The notes: a model not told the origin generated them from the letters alone. A stretch of 64,000 nucleotides of DNA from Trichomonas vaginalis G3 (GCF_026262505.1 NC_067206.1:12706205-12770204), one strand, 5' to 3'; shown: positions 1-10,863, numbered from the stretch's first letter. Numbers and translations are program-made.

Positions 1-78
1 GAAGAAAGTGAGTCAGAAGATTATGAGCTGTTATGTGAAGCACAGCAATGGGAGGAGTTGCAATACTTTTGTAAGTGA
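1..78 (+). CDS. C-terminal end of an unidentified ORF of Polinton element 1
   Basis: An open frame enters from the window edge and runs 25 codons to a TGA. It is rich in Glu and aromatic residues (ends QYFCK). Nothing in so short a piece identifies it. It sits just inside the terminal repeat of element 1, where element 2 has a different gene on the other strand, so the two elements differ near their right ends. Confidence 0.3.
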   Translation, partial: EESESEDYELLCEAQQWEELQYFCK

Positions 79-225
79 GAACGTTTATTTTTTACATTAG
101 TGAAGTCGTTTGTGAAAACGTTAGTGAAGTGAAGTGGTTGGCGGCTTTGTAAATATTTAATGTTAAGTTAGTGTTGTCGTTTGTGTTGTAAAATATACGT
201 TACTGGTTTTGTAAATATTTAAGGT

Positions 226-268
226 TAAGTGGTGTACGGAGGCGCGCAGTGCCACAGTACACGACTTA
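226..268. repeat. Terminal hairpin near the tip of Polinton element 1
   Basis: TAAGTGGTGTAC and GTACACGACTTA form an imperfect inverted repeat around a GC-rich loop with GGAGGCGCGCAGTG. The same structure stands at the tip of element 2 (35777-35821). Confidence 0.6.
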
Positions 269-280
269 GCCATACTAACT

Positions 281-963
281 ATAAACTCCTCTAAAAGTTT
301 TCTTAAAACCTTCGCTGTTGAGTTGGAAGACTTGTTTTTCAATAATTTAGTTTTGAGAACTTTACGTGTCATATCATCCAATATGGCAAAAAATGGAAAA
401 GAAACATTACCGTGAAGGTAATGAATATCGCAGTGCCATATCAAATTCTTTGATATGGCACGATATTTGGTAGGTGGATCTGCTGGTTTGTAATCTCTTT
501 TTGAAGATAAACCTGATTCCATCATAATTTTTTCCACTTGATGATGCTTTATTTTTTGTAAATTGTCAAAAATTTGATCTTTTGTCAAATCTTCTATATT
601 TTCAAATTCTTTTGCAATTTCTTCTTTTTCTTTCTCACAATCGGGATTTTGAGCAATATTTTGAAACCTTTTAATCAATAAATAAGTTTTTGAAATTCCT
701 CCTTTATATTGTGAAACACAAGAATTAATTAATTGTTTTTGCTCAAATGTTGGTGGATTTGGTATTCTGCCGCGACTAACTTTTGGTAATTCGATTTCTT
801 GAAGTTGAAATGCTCTTCTTATTGTATTTTCGGCAACATTCAATTTAATTTTACCATTTTCCAATTCAACTTCCTTTCCCACACTTTTGTAAGATTCACC
901 TTCTTCTATTCTTCTTTTAGCATCAAATAGCCATTCTCTGCTTATAGATTTGGCAGTAGTCAT
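281..963 (-). pseudogene. Integrase/transposase of the rve type, cut off by Polinton element 1
   Basis: The ORF starts with ATG at 963 and reads toward the left. The N-terminal part (about residues 1-60) looks like a helix-turn-helix region. A middle helical region follows, then the start of an RNase H-fold integrase core (WHCDIHYLHGN, then FFAILDDMTRKVL), where the Asp in CDIHYL fits the first catalytic Asp of rve-type enzymes. The core is interrupted at 280/281, where the Polinton tip begins; the last codons of the open frame belong to the Polinton. The enzyme could come from an integrase-type DNA transposon or another integrase-bearing element; the sequence does not decide. Confidence 0.6.
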
Positions 964-2991
964 AAAAGTGGTCCTTCTTTTGTGATAAGATTCAAATTTG
1001 AATGTGGATGATAAATAAAAATCAAAAATAATTGTTATAATTTAAATGAAGAAGTAATTTAAAACGATTTTATTTATGATCAAATTTTATATATTTTTTT
1101 GGATCAAATCCATTTTAATAGAATTTATATACTATTCATCTATTAGTAAACACTACCGTATATTATTTTTTAAGCTATCTTATTTTTTGAAATTTTATTC
1201 AAATCTTTGGTCGCAAGAAGAATTGCATGATAAATAAAAACATTTAATCAAAGTCAATTTTATTTTTCATATTCAAATGGACTGAGTGTTAACATTTAAC
1301 ATTTTTTGCTAATTGTCGTCAAAAATTAGGCGTAAAGCAAAAATTGATATTTCATATGGTTTTATGATAAATAAGCATTATATTCCCACTCATTATATTC
1401 GTAAAGTTTGAGGTTTATCCTTCGCTTTTAAGATCATTGAATTTGATTTTTATATAAAATAGTTATATATTAGAAAATAATATGAGTTTATGTGATATTA
1501 TTTTTCAGAAGATTTCATTCTATATGCCTATGAAAAGTACTCTCAAAACTAACTTTTTCCTAATTATAATTAAATCTAGAATATTGTATTATGCTTAGTA
1601 TTATTTCATTTTTCTCATTCAATTTAGAATTTACAAATGTCAAAAAATTGAGAGCTGTCACTTTTGATGAATTTCTGTTTATTACATTATTACTAGGATA
1701 TCATACAGTGTTTCATTATTTATAATCAAATTAAGTAAATTTGCAACTGACTTTTTAGTGTATTTTTTTTTGAATGCTTTCAGAATTATATTTGCTACTA
1801 AACAGAATTGTTGTTAACTTTATTATACGATTTTAAAGTTTTAATGATATACTTTTCTGATAATTACAAAACGATATGAACTTTTTCTGATAATACTGTT
1901 AATTTTTTTTAAAAAATAGTTTTGGATTCGGTTGTATTACTTCTCAATAACAAAGCAATTCACAAAGATTTTTTGAATCTAGAATGGCTGTTTATCCATT
2001 TTAGACTGCTCACAATATGGTTTTTCTGCATACTTGCCGAAATCAGAGATCTAAAATCAAACAATCTCGATAACAAACACCTCAATCCCACTTTACTGGT
2101 CAAAATTCTTGAAGTCTTACTTTACTGCACTAATTAATCATAATTTACCTTTAACTAAAAAAAATATTACATAAATCTAACAAAAAAACCTTTAGCAATA
2201 AAAATACATTTGCTCAAGCCTATCGGCAACTCAAATCTAAAAAACTTTTTATAACATTCTTATTACAATTTTTATTTTATTTTTATATTTATATTTTTTA
2301 GTTCACTTTTTAAATAATGATCTTTAGATTGAACCAATAACGCGATTTTCCATATAAATCGCGATTTTTTTGAAAAATCGCGACCACAATAAAATCGCAA
2401 TTCATTAAAAAACGCGATTTTAAAAAAGTGGTTGCGGTTTTCCCTATTTGTATGAAAAAAATTTGAAAAATTAGACTAAGTTTGCTAATCCATGGATGAG
2501 GAGTGCGTGGAGCTAAAATCTAAATCGAGAGAAATAAAATACAATAATATTTATATATATTTACTCCTTGGAGCAAGTACGAAAAGATTAGGTATATTGA
2601 TATATGACATTTGGAATTGAGAGTACCCCAAAAATATGGGGAGAGATTATATATCATATTTTTCCTGATGAAATTTCATGATAATGACTTGAGCACAGCG
2701 TACCGATCGAATTAATTGATAAATTCTGACAATTATTTTCATGTCACATGTTATCATATAATATTATAACTGTCTTGAAATAAAAAATGAAAATATTCGC
2801 TCCGATCATGGAGATTAACGATGTGTTTTAAAATATAGATTTTTGCAAGAAATGATTATATTCTGAGATCAGAACCTGTCTGTACAGATGTGTTTATTCA
2901 ATTTGTTTTACAACTATTAAAAAAATGAAGTTTTATTGACATTTTAATCAAATAATAATAATAAAAATCTTATAAACAGAGTTTAACTTGT
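964..2991. other. Intergenic AT-rich DNA
   Basis: No gene can be supported. The open frame at 1922-2137 has no ATG start and no recognisable features. At 2340-2430 there is a cluster of ATCGCGAT-type palindromes, described as a finding. Confidence 0.6.
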
Positions 2992-3528
2992 TTAATATGA
3001 GTCATTTGCGTCAATGTAATCAAACAGTTGGAATTTCGTTTTTGGAACGGATTTGAATTCAGTATTAGCAGTATTGATATTTGATAATCCTGAATTTTGT
3101 ATGACTTCACGTATTTTTTCTTGGCATTCTGAAATTGCATCATTGTGCGCAGAAATATTATTTTTAATTTCGTTAAGTCGCATTTCTTTTGAACTTTCAT
3201 TAAGTCCGGCTTGTTCAAGATATTCTGCATATAATTGAGAGTATTTTGATTGCTCGTTAACATAGTCTGAGGGAAGTTCAAGTTGTGAAAGTTCGTTGTT
3301 TTGGCATGTAGTATCAAATACATCGAATTTTGTAGGAAATGTAATTGTGCGCTTAAGTTCTGGTGATATTTGATTGATTAATTCGCCATATAATTCACTG
3401 ATCTGATTCATTTTCTCAAGATACGATTTCCATTCTAGATGAGCAGGCTCTAAAATTGTAGGCTGCAAGTTTTTCTGTATCTTTTTTAAAGTCTCGTTAG
3501 CCGCATTCAGATTTTGCTCAACTTCCAT
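2992..3528 (-). CDS. Hypothetical helical protein, 178 aa
   Basis: The ORF has an ATG start (MEVEQNLNAANE) and a TAA stop. The product is charged and Gln/Asn-rich, with predicted helical segments around residues 1-30 and 95-140 (QYAEYLEQ, MRLNEIKNNI) that could form short coiled coils. There are no membrane segments and no signal peptide. I do not recognise the family. It stands alone, about 450 bp from the divergently oriented LRR gene. Confidence 0.55.
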   Translation of the reverse strand: MEVEQNLNAANETLKKIQKNLQPTILEPAHLEWKSYLEKMNQISELYGELINQISPELKRTITFPTKFDVFDTTCQNNELSQLELPSDYVNEQSKYSQLYAEYLEQAGLNESSKEMRLNEIKNNISAHNDAISECQEKIREVIQNSGLSNINTANTEFKSVPKTKFQLFDYIDANDSY

Positions 3529-3974
3529 AATATTTGAATTTTTATTATGAACTCCAATTTAATATATTCTTCTTTTGATGGATGTATAGATGAAAAATAT
3601 GAATTAGAGATCACCAAAATTCTGAGTCTTCATTCTCAAATTTTACAACTATTCAATTTTTAAAACTTAAAATTCACTTTTTCTCTATGAGAGAATGGAT
3701 ATTATTCTTAATACCTATGATGGTAACATATAGATATCATTATGTATCATTGTATAGTTTTATTATGTCAAAAAATCTTATATCATATTATTTTCTATTA
3801 TATCTTTGATTGTGACTATATAGCCTAATATTATGTAGCCAATTCAGATAACAGTTATAGAATAAAAGAATAAGAACTGTTTTGTTGGGTGTTGACTTCA
3901 ATATCATTTGATTTTGCCTTGAAATGTATTTGATACTTTTGTAAACAATTTTTTTCCCCTTCAAAATTTCGATT

Positions 3975-5780
3975 TTGTTTTTATTAGCCTATACAGATAT
4001 CAGCTTCAATTTTACTATTGTAAATAGTACAATTGAAATCCAACATTCAAATACTACGTCATATCCTTCGAATTTAGTGATTCCAGAGAAAATAAAATTT
4101 CAAAATTCAGATTTCTCAGTGACATCCTTAGGTGAAAGCCTGTTTGAGAACTCTTCAATAGAATACATCAAATTTCATGATAAAATTACTTCAATTAAAT
4201 CATCAATTTTCCGAAATTGCTTCAATCTAAAAAAAGTTGATATGCAAGTACTAAATTTAACGAGAATTCCTGATCATATGTTTGATTCTTGTACCTCTCT
4301 TACACAAATTATACTCCCTCTCAATATAATAGAAATAGGAAAATTTTCTTTTTATAACTGTTCGAATTTACAGACCATTGATATCGAAAACAGCTCAATT
4401 ACGACTTTGTCAGACTATTCATTCGCAAACTGCGCGAAATTAATTACAATTAAACTCCCAAAGAATCTTTGTCAAATTGGTGAGTATTGTTTTGCTAACA
4501 CTTCCTTAAACACATTGCATTTACCAGAAACGACTCGAAAATTATGCGAAGGCGCATTTTATCATACTAAATTAGAAAATTTAGAAATTTCAGATTGTTT
4601 AATTTCCAAAATCACCTCATATTCATTCGCACACTGCAATCTAACATCCATATTTCTACATCCGAGCATCAGATCCTTAGGAATTTCATGTTTTGAAGGA
4701 AATAAGTTTTTAAAGTCAATCGATATCTCATATACGAACGTTGTTATCATTAATTCATCGGCATTCAAAGATTGTTCATCATTATCATCCATATCATTTT
4801 CCATCATTACTAATTTTTTAGGTGATCATTGTTTTGAAGGTACAAATTTCACTCATTTTGAAACACCCGATTCTGTTCATCATCTAGGAATGTGTGTATT
4901 CAAAAACTGTCCTAATTTAGTTCAAGCAGACCTTGGATCTATTTCATTTGACAAAGTTCCATACGGATTCTTCTGGAACTGCCATAAATTTAATTCTATC
5001 AAACTCCCTCGTCACCAGTTCTTCATTGAACCACATGCATTCGAAGGAACTGGATTTACTCATATTAGGTTTCCAAATTCACTTCTTGGCATAGGCGATT
5101 ATGCATTTTCACATTGCCATAATGCATTGACTATTGATATCAGCAATTTGGAGTTTACATTAACAGGTACACATATTTTCGAAGATTGTCCAAATGTTGA
5201 AACATTTCTTTACGCGGAAGAAGATATCTATTTTCCAGACTATCTTTTAAGTGGGTGTGGTTTATCTTCTCTTGTTTTGCCAGCGAATATAATCGGTATT
5301 GGTTTTGGATGCTTCATGAATTGTAAAAATCTTCGAACTGTTAATCTTCTTAAAACATCCATCACAAAAATCCCGGATTACGCTTTCTTTGGTTGTAATC
5401 TTTCAACTATTTTATTGCCGAAGAGTGTAAATGAGATCGGATTGTATTCTCTTGGTCATAACACTTCTACGACCATTATATATTATGGTCACAATGTCCC
5501 AAATTTCGGCTATACTGATACATTTGGATCGATTTTTGTTCATTTTGATTATCCAACCGATTTATTCTGCGGTCAAAATGTTGAAAGAGTCCGACTTCGG
5601 GAAATTGGCGAAAACGGAGAAGAGTTACCAGAAATTGTTTCAGATTTCGCATATTCAATGAATTATTTTGCAATTTTTGTTCTTACTTTATTCCTTATGT
5701 TCCAATTCAAACGACTTTATTCTCTAAATGTGAAACGATTCTCCCGCAAAGAGAGAGAACGATTTCTCAAAACTGCATGA
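3975..5780 (+). CDS. BspA-like leucine-rich repeat surface protein
   Basis: The 601-codon frame consists of about twenty TpLRR/BspA-type repeats of about 23 residues (pattern IxLPxxIxxIGxxxFxxCxxL) from about residue 45 to 540. A hydrophobic segment (about 564-578, FAIFVLTLFLMF) and a short basic tail (FKRLYSLNVKRFSRK) follow. This is the architecture of trichomonad BspA proteins, which are exposed on the cell surface and thought to bind host or bacterial partners. Oddity: the frame opens with a TTG codon, and the first in-frame ATG is only at 4242 (residue 90), inside the repeats. So the 5' end is uncertain: a short first exon, a 5' truncation or a sequencing error are all possible. The hydrophobic LFLLAY at the start could be the end of a signal peptide. 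Confidence 0.85.
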   Translation: MFLLAYTDISFNFTIVNSTIEIQHSNTTSYPSNLVIPEKIKFQNSDFSVTSLGESLFENSSIEYIKFHDKITSIKSSIFRNCFNLKKVDMQVLNLTRIPDHMFDSCTSLTQIILPLNIIEIGKFSFYNCSNLQTIDIENSSITTLSDYSFANCAKLITIKLPKNLCQIGEYCFANTSLNTLHLPETTRKLCEGAFYHTKLENLEISDCLISKITSYSFAHCNLTSIFLHPSIRSLGISCFEGNKFLKSIDISYTNVVIINSSAFKDCSSLSSISFSIITNFLGDHCFEGTNFTHFETPDSVHHLGMCVFKNCPNLVQADLGSISFDKVPYGFFWNCHKFNSIKLPRHQFFIEPHAFEGTGFTHIRFPNSLLGIGDYAFSHCHNALTIDISNLEFTLTGTHIFEDCPNVETFLYAEEDIYFPDYLLSGCGLSSLVLPANIIGIGFGCFMNCKNLRTVNLLKTSITKIPDYAFFGCNLSTILLPKSVNEIGLYSLGHNTSTTIIYYGHNVPNFGYTDTFGSIFVHFDYPTDLFCGQNVERVRLREIGENGEELPEIVSDFAYSMNYFAIFVLTLFLMFQFKRLYSLNVKRFSRKERERFLKTA

Positions 5781-6254
5781 AATTCTATTCTCTTTTTTTA
5801 ATCATAAAATGTTTAGTATTCTGTCTTAATATATATTTCTACATTCTACTTGTTATGTAACTCATATTATTATCAAATATTATATTTCTTTCATTAATAT
5901 GAAATATATATTTATTTTATCAATGTGTTTGTTTGATATATTGAATTCAGTATTACTTTATGATTGAGAAATATTTAAGAAATCTTACATCAATTCCTTA
6001 TATGATATATGATTGTTTTCACAAATATACTACATGTAATGTGGATTCTCTTGGTCTAACATATATAATGTGGTAATCGAGAGTGTCAAGATTTATAATA
6101 TGTTTATTGGTTAATATGATGTTTATTGTGAAAATATTTTTGGTTAATATGAATAATAAATATGTTTATTTTAATTAATTAAATGAAGAAAAATCAATAT
6201 TCATATGAAGAATAGTTTGGAAATAAGAATATTGTTAGATAAGATTATATTAGA
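5781..6254. other. Convergent intergenic region
   Basis: AT-rich spacer between the convergent LRR and ankyrin genes. Nothing recognisable. Confidence 0.6.
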
Positions 6255-7213
6255 TTACTTGGCTCCAATAGATATTAGAAAATCTCTTACATTATCTCTA
6301 GCATATTTGAGTGCAATTTTCCCATTAGTCTTTGCTTCTTTATCAGTTCCAACAGAGATAATATGTTTAACAACTTCAAGATGACCATTAGCTGATGCTA
6401 AAATGAGTGGAGTGTATCCACCATTAACCTTTGCATCTTTATCAGCTCCAACAGAGATAAGATATTTAACAACTTCAAGATGACCTTTAGCTGATGCTAA
6501 AATGAGTGGAGTCCATCCATGTTTATCCTTTGTTTCTTTATCACAGCCACAATCAATAAGTGATTTGACAAGATTAAGATTTCCATTTTCACTTGCAATA
6601 TGAAGTACATTCTTTTCATCTTCTGTTGTCTTCTTCCAAAGTCCTTCTTCACAAGCCTTTGAAATCATTTCGCGATTGTTTTTAGATGAAAGATCTACAA
6701 AAAATTTGTAAACTCTATCAAAATCTTTGGCTTTCTTAAGTGATGAAATTTTGGTTAAAAATTCGCTTGAAAAGTTGTGTGATTCATTAGTTCGAGTCGT
6801 TGTAGTTGCTTTGGAAGCATTTTGTATTTGGTTTTGTAATGATTTTATTTCTGCTTGAAGCCTTTTGATTTCATTTGTAGAATCAGGCGATTGTTTGCTG
6901 TTTTTGCTGATAAAATCAATGATTCCATCAAATATATTGAATTTCATGTACTTTTTGACGATCTTAAGAATTGAAACGACTTCTTCAAAGTTTTGGATAG
7001 TAACATTCGCCTTTCGTGTATTGATATATATATATATCTTTGGAGGTGAGACTTGATGAAGACTGCTTAAGAAGAGTAACGTACTGATCTGCTGTCAAAC
7101 GTGAATTTTTCATGATTGTTTTGATGTCACTGATATCGAATATATCAAAAAAAGTTCTCGTTTTGAATATAATCACTGATATGAGCAGCAATGTATTCAA
7201 AATCCAGATCCAT
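6255..7213 (-). pseudogene. Ankyrin-repeat protein gene, out of frame at two simple-sequence tracts
   Basis: An intact frame (6255-6947, 230 aa) holds a coiled-coil stretch (residues 26-45) and ankyrin repeats from about 111 to 207, including two near-identical repeats with TPLILASAxGHLEVVK. Coding similarity continues upstream to an ATG at 7213 (MDLDFEYIAAHISDYI), giving the N-terminal helical region common in trichomonad ankyrin proteins. Between them the frame changes twice, once at a run of seven T (about 7150) and once at a TA microsatellite (about 7028-7040). Both are typical places for slippage, so this is either a young pseudogene or two sequence errors. Ankyrin proteins bind other proteins; no specific partner can be named. 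Confidence 0.7.
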
Positions 7214-8108
7214 GGCCGATTCGATTTTTTTTTTGAAATGTCGTAACTTTACAAATAGTCTGAAAAAATAAATTTAGACTCAAATAATCACATAGTTTGT
7301 TTACTATAACACATTGAGAATGGAAATTTATTTATAACCGTTTCCGAACAAATTACGATAAAATTGGCATTTATGAACTAGACTTCTAATCTTGTTAAGT
7401 ATCACATTGATCTCACATTTTATTGCAGTGTATCCTCGTCACAACGAATTCTTGATAAGTGCTTAACTTCCAAATTTTATTTCGATTATTCTCTTAAATC
7501 TCAAAGTATTCTCTAAATAAATTTGCTTATTCTAAAATGATGTCTTTATTTTACATAATAATCTTTGTATTCGAATATATGTGAAATGAACTCATATATG
7601 AAATTGATAACAAATATTTGCTTATTTTACCAATGGTGGCATGCTTGTCCGAATGGCATGCATCGTTGCCTTAGGTCCGAAATTAGATTATATCAAAGAA
7701 TGTTTTTCTCATTTCAATAATTTGAACTGGAGGTTATAAAGCTAGATTATAAGTTTCAAAAATGTTATGTTCATACTTCTTATCTAATATTACAATTTTT
7801 GTTTAAGAAGTGAATCAATTTTTATGATTCTTTTGATCTTTATTTCGTTGAAATTGCCTATAAATTCATACATCTTCGATTTTTACAGTTTTTTGTATAT
7901 CAAATAATTTAGAATTTTTTAATTTTAATCATAAATTTAGAGTTTTTGTTTTTAAATTTGATTTTTTTACATTTTAATTTTTTTTGAGCCAATGTACAAA
8001 AGCTGTTAATTTGATTGTATTTAGTGTTGTCTTTTAATTACAACTCTTCAAAATCGGGATTAGCAAACTATTTAACCTTTTTATTTTGAATCGATCAAAA
8101 ATTTTTTT
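7214..8108. other. Divergent intergenic region
   Basis: AT-rich, between the ankyrin gene and the TBC-domain gene. It holds no ORF or RNA gene I can support. Confidence 0.5.
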
Positions 8109-9179
8109 ATGGAAACTCCAAGTTCTGAAGTATTAAAATCTGTAGAAAAAGAAATAAGTAAACTTCTAGAACCATTTGACAGTATGGAAGCAGTTGATAA
8201 GTTTTTGGAAGAAGAATCACTCAAAAAAGATCCAATTACACGTTTTCTTGCTTATCTACTTAAAACTCAAGTGATTTCGATTGACCAAAAGAAAAATGCC
8301 AAACAGTTAGTTGATTTAATACCAGAGTATATAAAAACTACAAAAGAATATTTTGGTGAAGATTTTGAGTCACCTTTACTTAAAATAGCGAAACGAGATC
8401 GTCCAACAGTCGAAGCTGATATCAAGAGAAGCTATTTCTTATTCGTTAACTCCTGCAAACATTATGATGTCAAGGATTACAAAAAATATCCAGACGGAAA
8501 GACAATTCCATCACGTGCACTAGCAACATTAGCAATATCTGATGATAAATTATCCTATACTCAAGGTTATGATCGCTATTTCTTCATATCTTACGCTCTT
8601 TCGCTGAAATTCTGCGAAAAAGTAGGTCTTGACTTTATTTTTGCTGAGGCATTAGCATATTACTTAACAAAACCACTCATTATCAACGCATCTTTTAATG
8701 ATTTACTAGAAAATCCAGGAACATACGAAGGTTTCAGCTTATTAGATGAACAGATCAAAAAATACTGTCCGAATACATATAAAGTCCTATCCAAAGGACA
8801 TCTGTCAGCATTTAATTACGCCATGCGCTGGAGATTGTTGTTTTTCTCAGATGAGCACGAAATTGATGGAGCTTTGTTAATCTGGGACTATTTCTTGCTC
8901 CACATGGATGACACAGATCAGTTCTTTGGCTATATTGGCGCTGCACATGTCCACCAAGTTGAAGTTGACGATGATTTCACCGCTGTTGAGAAACTTCAGA
9001 AATTTAGGGACTGGGATGAATGTAAAATCATTCAGGACACAAAATTAATGGCTGCAGGAAAGAGACTTCGCTCCAGAAACTCTGGAAGAAGAATATTCAT
9101 GCTCGTTTCGATTATCGTCCTTCTATCAGCTGCAGCATATGTATACACAAAACGTTTTGATATTGTTAGTAAATTTTAA
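8109..9179 (+). CDS. Tail-anchored TBC-domain protein (Rab GTPase-activating protein-like)
   Basis: The 356-aa product carries the two fingerprints of TBC Rab GAPs: motif A, IxxDxxR, as VEADIKR (residues 101-107, arginine finger R107), and motif B, YxQG, as YTQG (150-153, Gln finger Q152). The later MRWRLLFFSDE (239-249) and LLIWDYFLLH (256-265) fit the C-terminal half of the domain. A single hydrophobic helix (about 329-346) followed by a short basic tail makes it a tail-anchored protein of an internal membrane. Known family role: speeding GTP hydrolysis by Rab proteins in vesicle traffic. Both catalytic fingers are present, so activity is plausible. The ATG follows a T-rich leader. Confidence 0.85.
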   Translation: METPSSEVLKSVEKEISKLLEPFDSMEAVDKFLEEESLKKDPITRFLAYLLKTQVISIDQKKNAKQLVDLIPEYIKTTKEYFGEDFESPLLKIAKRDRPTVEADIKRSYFLFVNSCKHYDVKDYKKYPDGKTIPSRALATLAISDDKLSYTQGYDRYFFISYALSLKFCEKVGLDFIFAEALAYYLTKPLIINASFNDLLENPGTYEGFSLLDEQIKKYCPNTYKVLSKGHLSAFNYAMRWRLLFFSDEHEIDGALLIWDYFLLHMDDTDQFFGYIGAAHVHQVEVDDDFTAVEKLQKFRDWDECKIIQDTKLMAAGKRLRSRNSGRRIFMLVSIIVLLSAAAYVYTKRFDIVSKF

Positions 9180-9940
9180 CCAGTTTTTTAAAATTATTAG
9201 AATAAGGTTATTGTCCTAAAATTCAGTTATAGACACTTAGGAGAGCATTTAAACCATGATATTTTGGCATATGATAGAGAAACATCTTATAAACATTTTC
9301 AGTATGTTTTCCTATAAAATAACGATCTCACATGAAATTACTAAAATATCAAATTTTGATTTTCACTTTAAAGTTGGGAGAATACTCTACAGTGACAGGG
9401 TATACAATTTTAACCTTTGTTTTGATTATAAATAAAGTATTGATAGAGATATGAGTTGTACAGAATTATACACGTGTGTTTAATCACATATAAGTTGTGC
9501 AACAATAATGGTTAGATAGATAGTATATTAGGGAACTGTGATTTATGATCTAATTCAATAAGATGTAAATGATATCCAAATATATTAAATAAATGCGAAT
9601 GTTCAAGATGTGGAATCAGTTAGTTAATTGTTGTATATAGATATTTTACTGTGATTAATGAATTTTTTAACAATTTAAAATTATCAAATTTCAAAATATG
9701 CGCAATGAGATAATTTGAGAGTATTTTGAGAACTGAAGACTTATGATTTAGTGTTTTTGAATAAGCACATCAATATAAAGATAGAAAATAAATTGAGATA
9801 TAATTTTTTGAAGGTATTATAAGGGTGGAGGTAGTAGGATGAATTTTTAATGTTCTATACTTTCATGGCAAATAATTAAATAGAAGTAAAACTTTGTTTT
9901 AAGAATTGAAAATTTTAAATAAAAAAGGAATGTTAGTAAT
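9180..9940. other. Intergenic AT-rich DNA
   Basis: No supported gene or RNA. It leads into the 113-bp tandem repeat. Confidence 0.5.
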
Positions 9941-10239
9941 GCTAATTTATTTGATTCCGGGAGACACCCCGGTTATCAAATATATTTATTAGATCGGAAA
10001 ATCTCTCACTTTTCGAAAAAATCGAAACTGCAAGGATCTCCGATTCTCGATATGATAATTTATTTGATTCCGGGGGACACCCCGGTTATCAAATATATTT
10101 ATTAGATCGGAAAATCTCTCACTTTTCGAAAAAATCGAAACTGCAAGGATCTCCGATTCTCGATATGATAATTTATTTGATTCCGGGGGACATCCCGGTT
10201 ATCAAATATATTTATTAGAATGGAAAATATCTCACTTTT
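9941..10239. repeat. 113-bp tandem repeat, about 2.7 copies
   Basis: Copies start at about 9943, 10056 and 10169 (exact 113-bp period); the third stops after the CTCACTTTTCGAAA string. Each unit opens with TTTGATTCCGGG(G/A)GACACCCCGG, which has a short GC hairpin (CCGGGG/CCCCGG), unusual in this AT-rich DNA. The first two copies differ by only a few bases. Confidence 0.9.
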
Positions 10240-10568
10240 CGAAATTTTTTAACAAAAATATGGCATTCTTAAATTATAGTTACATGTTATTTCACAATCA
10301 TTATCATTAAAAAATTCAATTATTCAAGTTGTTTTGTCCCGACGGTTTTTACGGTTATAAAAATGGTTGCGAACTCAATCCATCAGCAAAATGTCGGTTG
10401 GGGTGCCCTTCTTGGCCTCCTGAGTACTCACCAAGATACCCCCAGCTCCCGCAAAACACCTCCCTTAGGTGAGCATTAACTGATGACATGAGTTAACAAT
10501 TCTACAAAATCATCAAGCATGAAGGTTTATGATTTATAAATCAAAATCTCAGAAACTGCTTGACTTTG

Positions 10569-10718
10569 CAAGTTGCTGTCTTTACCGGTTACTCTGCTGC
10601 AATCTCTTTTCTGATTGCAGGCAGAGTTCTGCATCCTGAGGACTTTGCCTTGCAGATATGCTTGTAATCACTACGTGAGCAACTTGGTGTTGCAAGTTGC
10701 TGTCTTTACCGGTTAGCT
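10569..10718 (+). repeat. Direct repeat GCAAGTTGCTGTCTTTACCGGTTA
   Basis: The same roughly 24-bp string occurs at about 10569-10592 and 10695-10718, once just outside and once inside the left arm of the large inverted repeat. A slightly different copy lies in the right arm in inverse orientation (near 11640). Confidence 0.8.
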
Positions 10719-10810
10719 TTTTTTGAAGTTTCTTCGCATCTTATATAAGCTCTAGATCAATATTTATCATCAGAATTTGCATCTCATAAAGCACGATATT
10801 AATCAAATAG

Positions 10811-10863
10811 GCAAATTTCATTCGGAGTCTCTCATTAAATGAGAAACTCCGAATGAGATTTGC
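10811..10863. repeat. Imperfect hairpin, 26-bp stem
   Basis: GCAAATTTCATTCGGAGTCT pairs with the end GAATGAGATTTGC; the centre is TCTCATTAAATGAGA. A diverged copy is at 11491-11543 in the right arm. The centre resembles those of the hairpins at 49945, 50060 and 52023. Confidence 0.85.

Larger units (their letters stand above)
1..280 (+). mobile_element. Right tip of a Polinton/Maverick element (element 1, mostly outside the window)
   Basis: This stretch matches the right end of the larger Polinton at 13784-35832: both share AGTGAAGTCGTT-type repeats, the string around TTGTAAATATTTAA, then TGTTGTAAAATATACGTTACTGG, and a GC-rich tip with GGAGGCGCGCAGTG followed by CATACTAACT. The shared sequence stops after CATACTAACT at 280, so the terminus is placed there; read outward-in it starts AGT, as is usual for Polintons. 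The remainder lies to the left of the window, so the family is known only from its end. It is inserted in, or lies against, an integrase-type gene. Confidence 0.75.

Noticed and set aside
1922-2137. 71-codon plus-strand ORF
   Set aside because: It starts with TTG, is rich in Leu/Ile/Asn as expected of AT-rich DNA, and has no neighbouring promoter motif or family likeness.
3941-3987. Intron-like interval before the BspA-like gene
   Set aside because: GT and AG ends exist, but removal from the upstream ATG does not restore the reading frame, and the borders do not resemble the strict trichomonad splice motifs.
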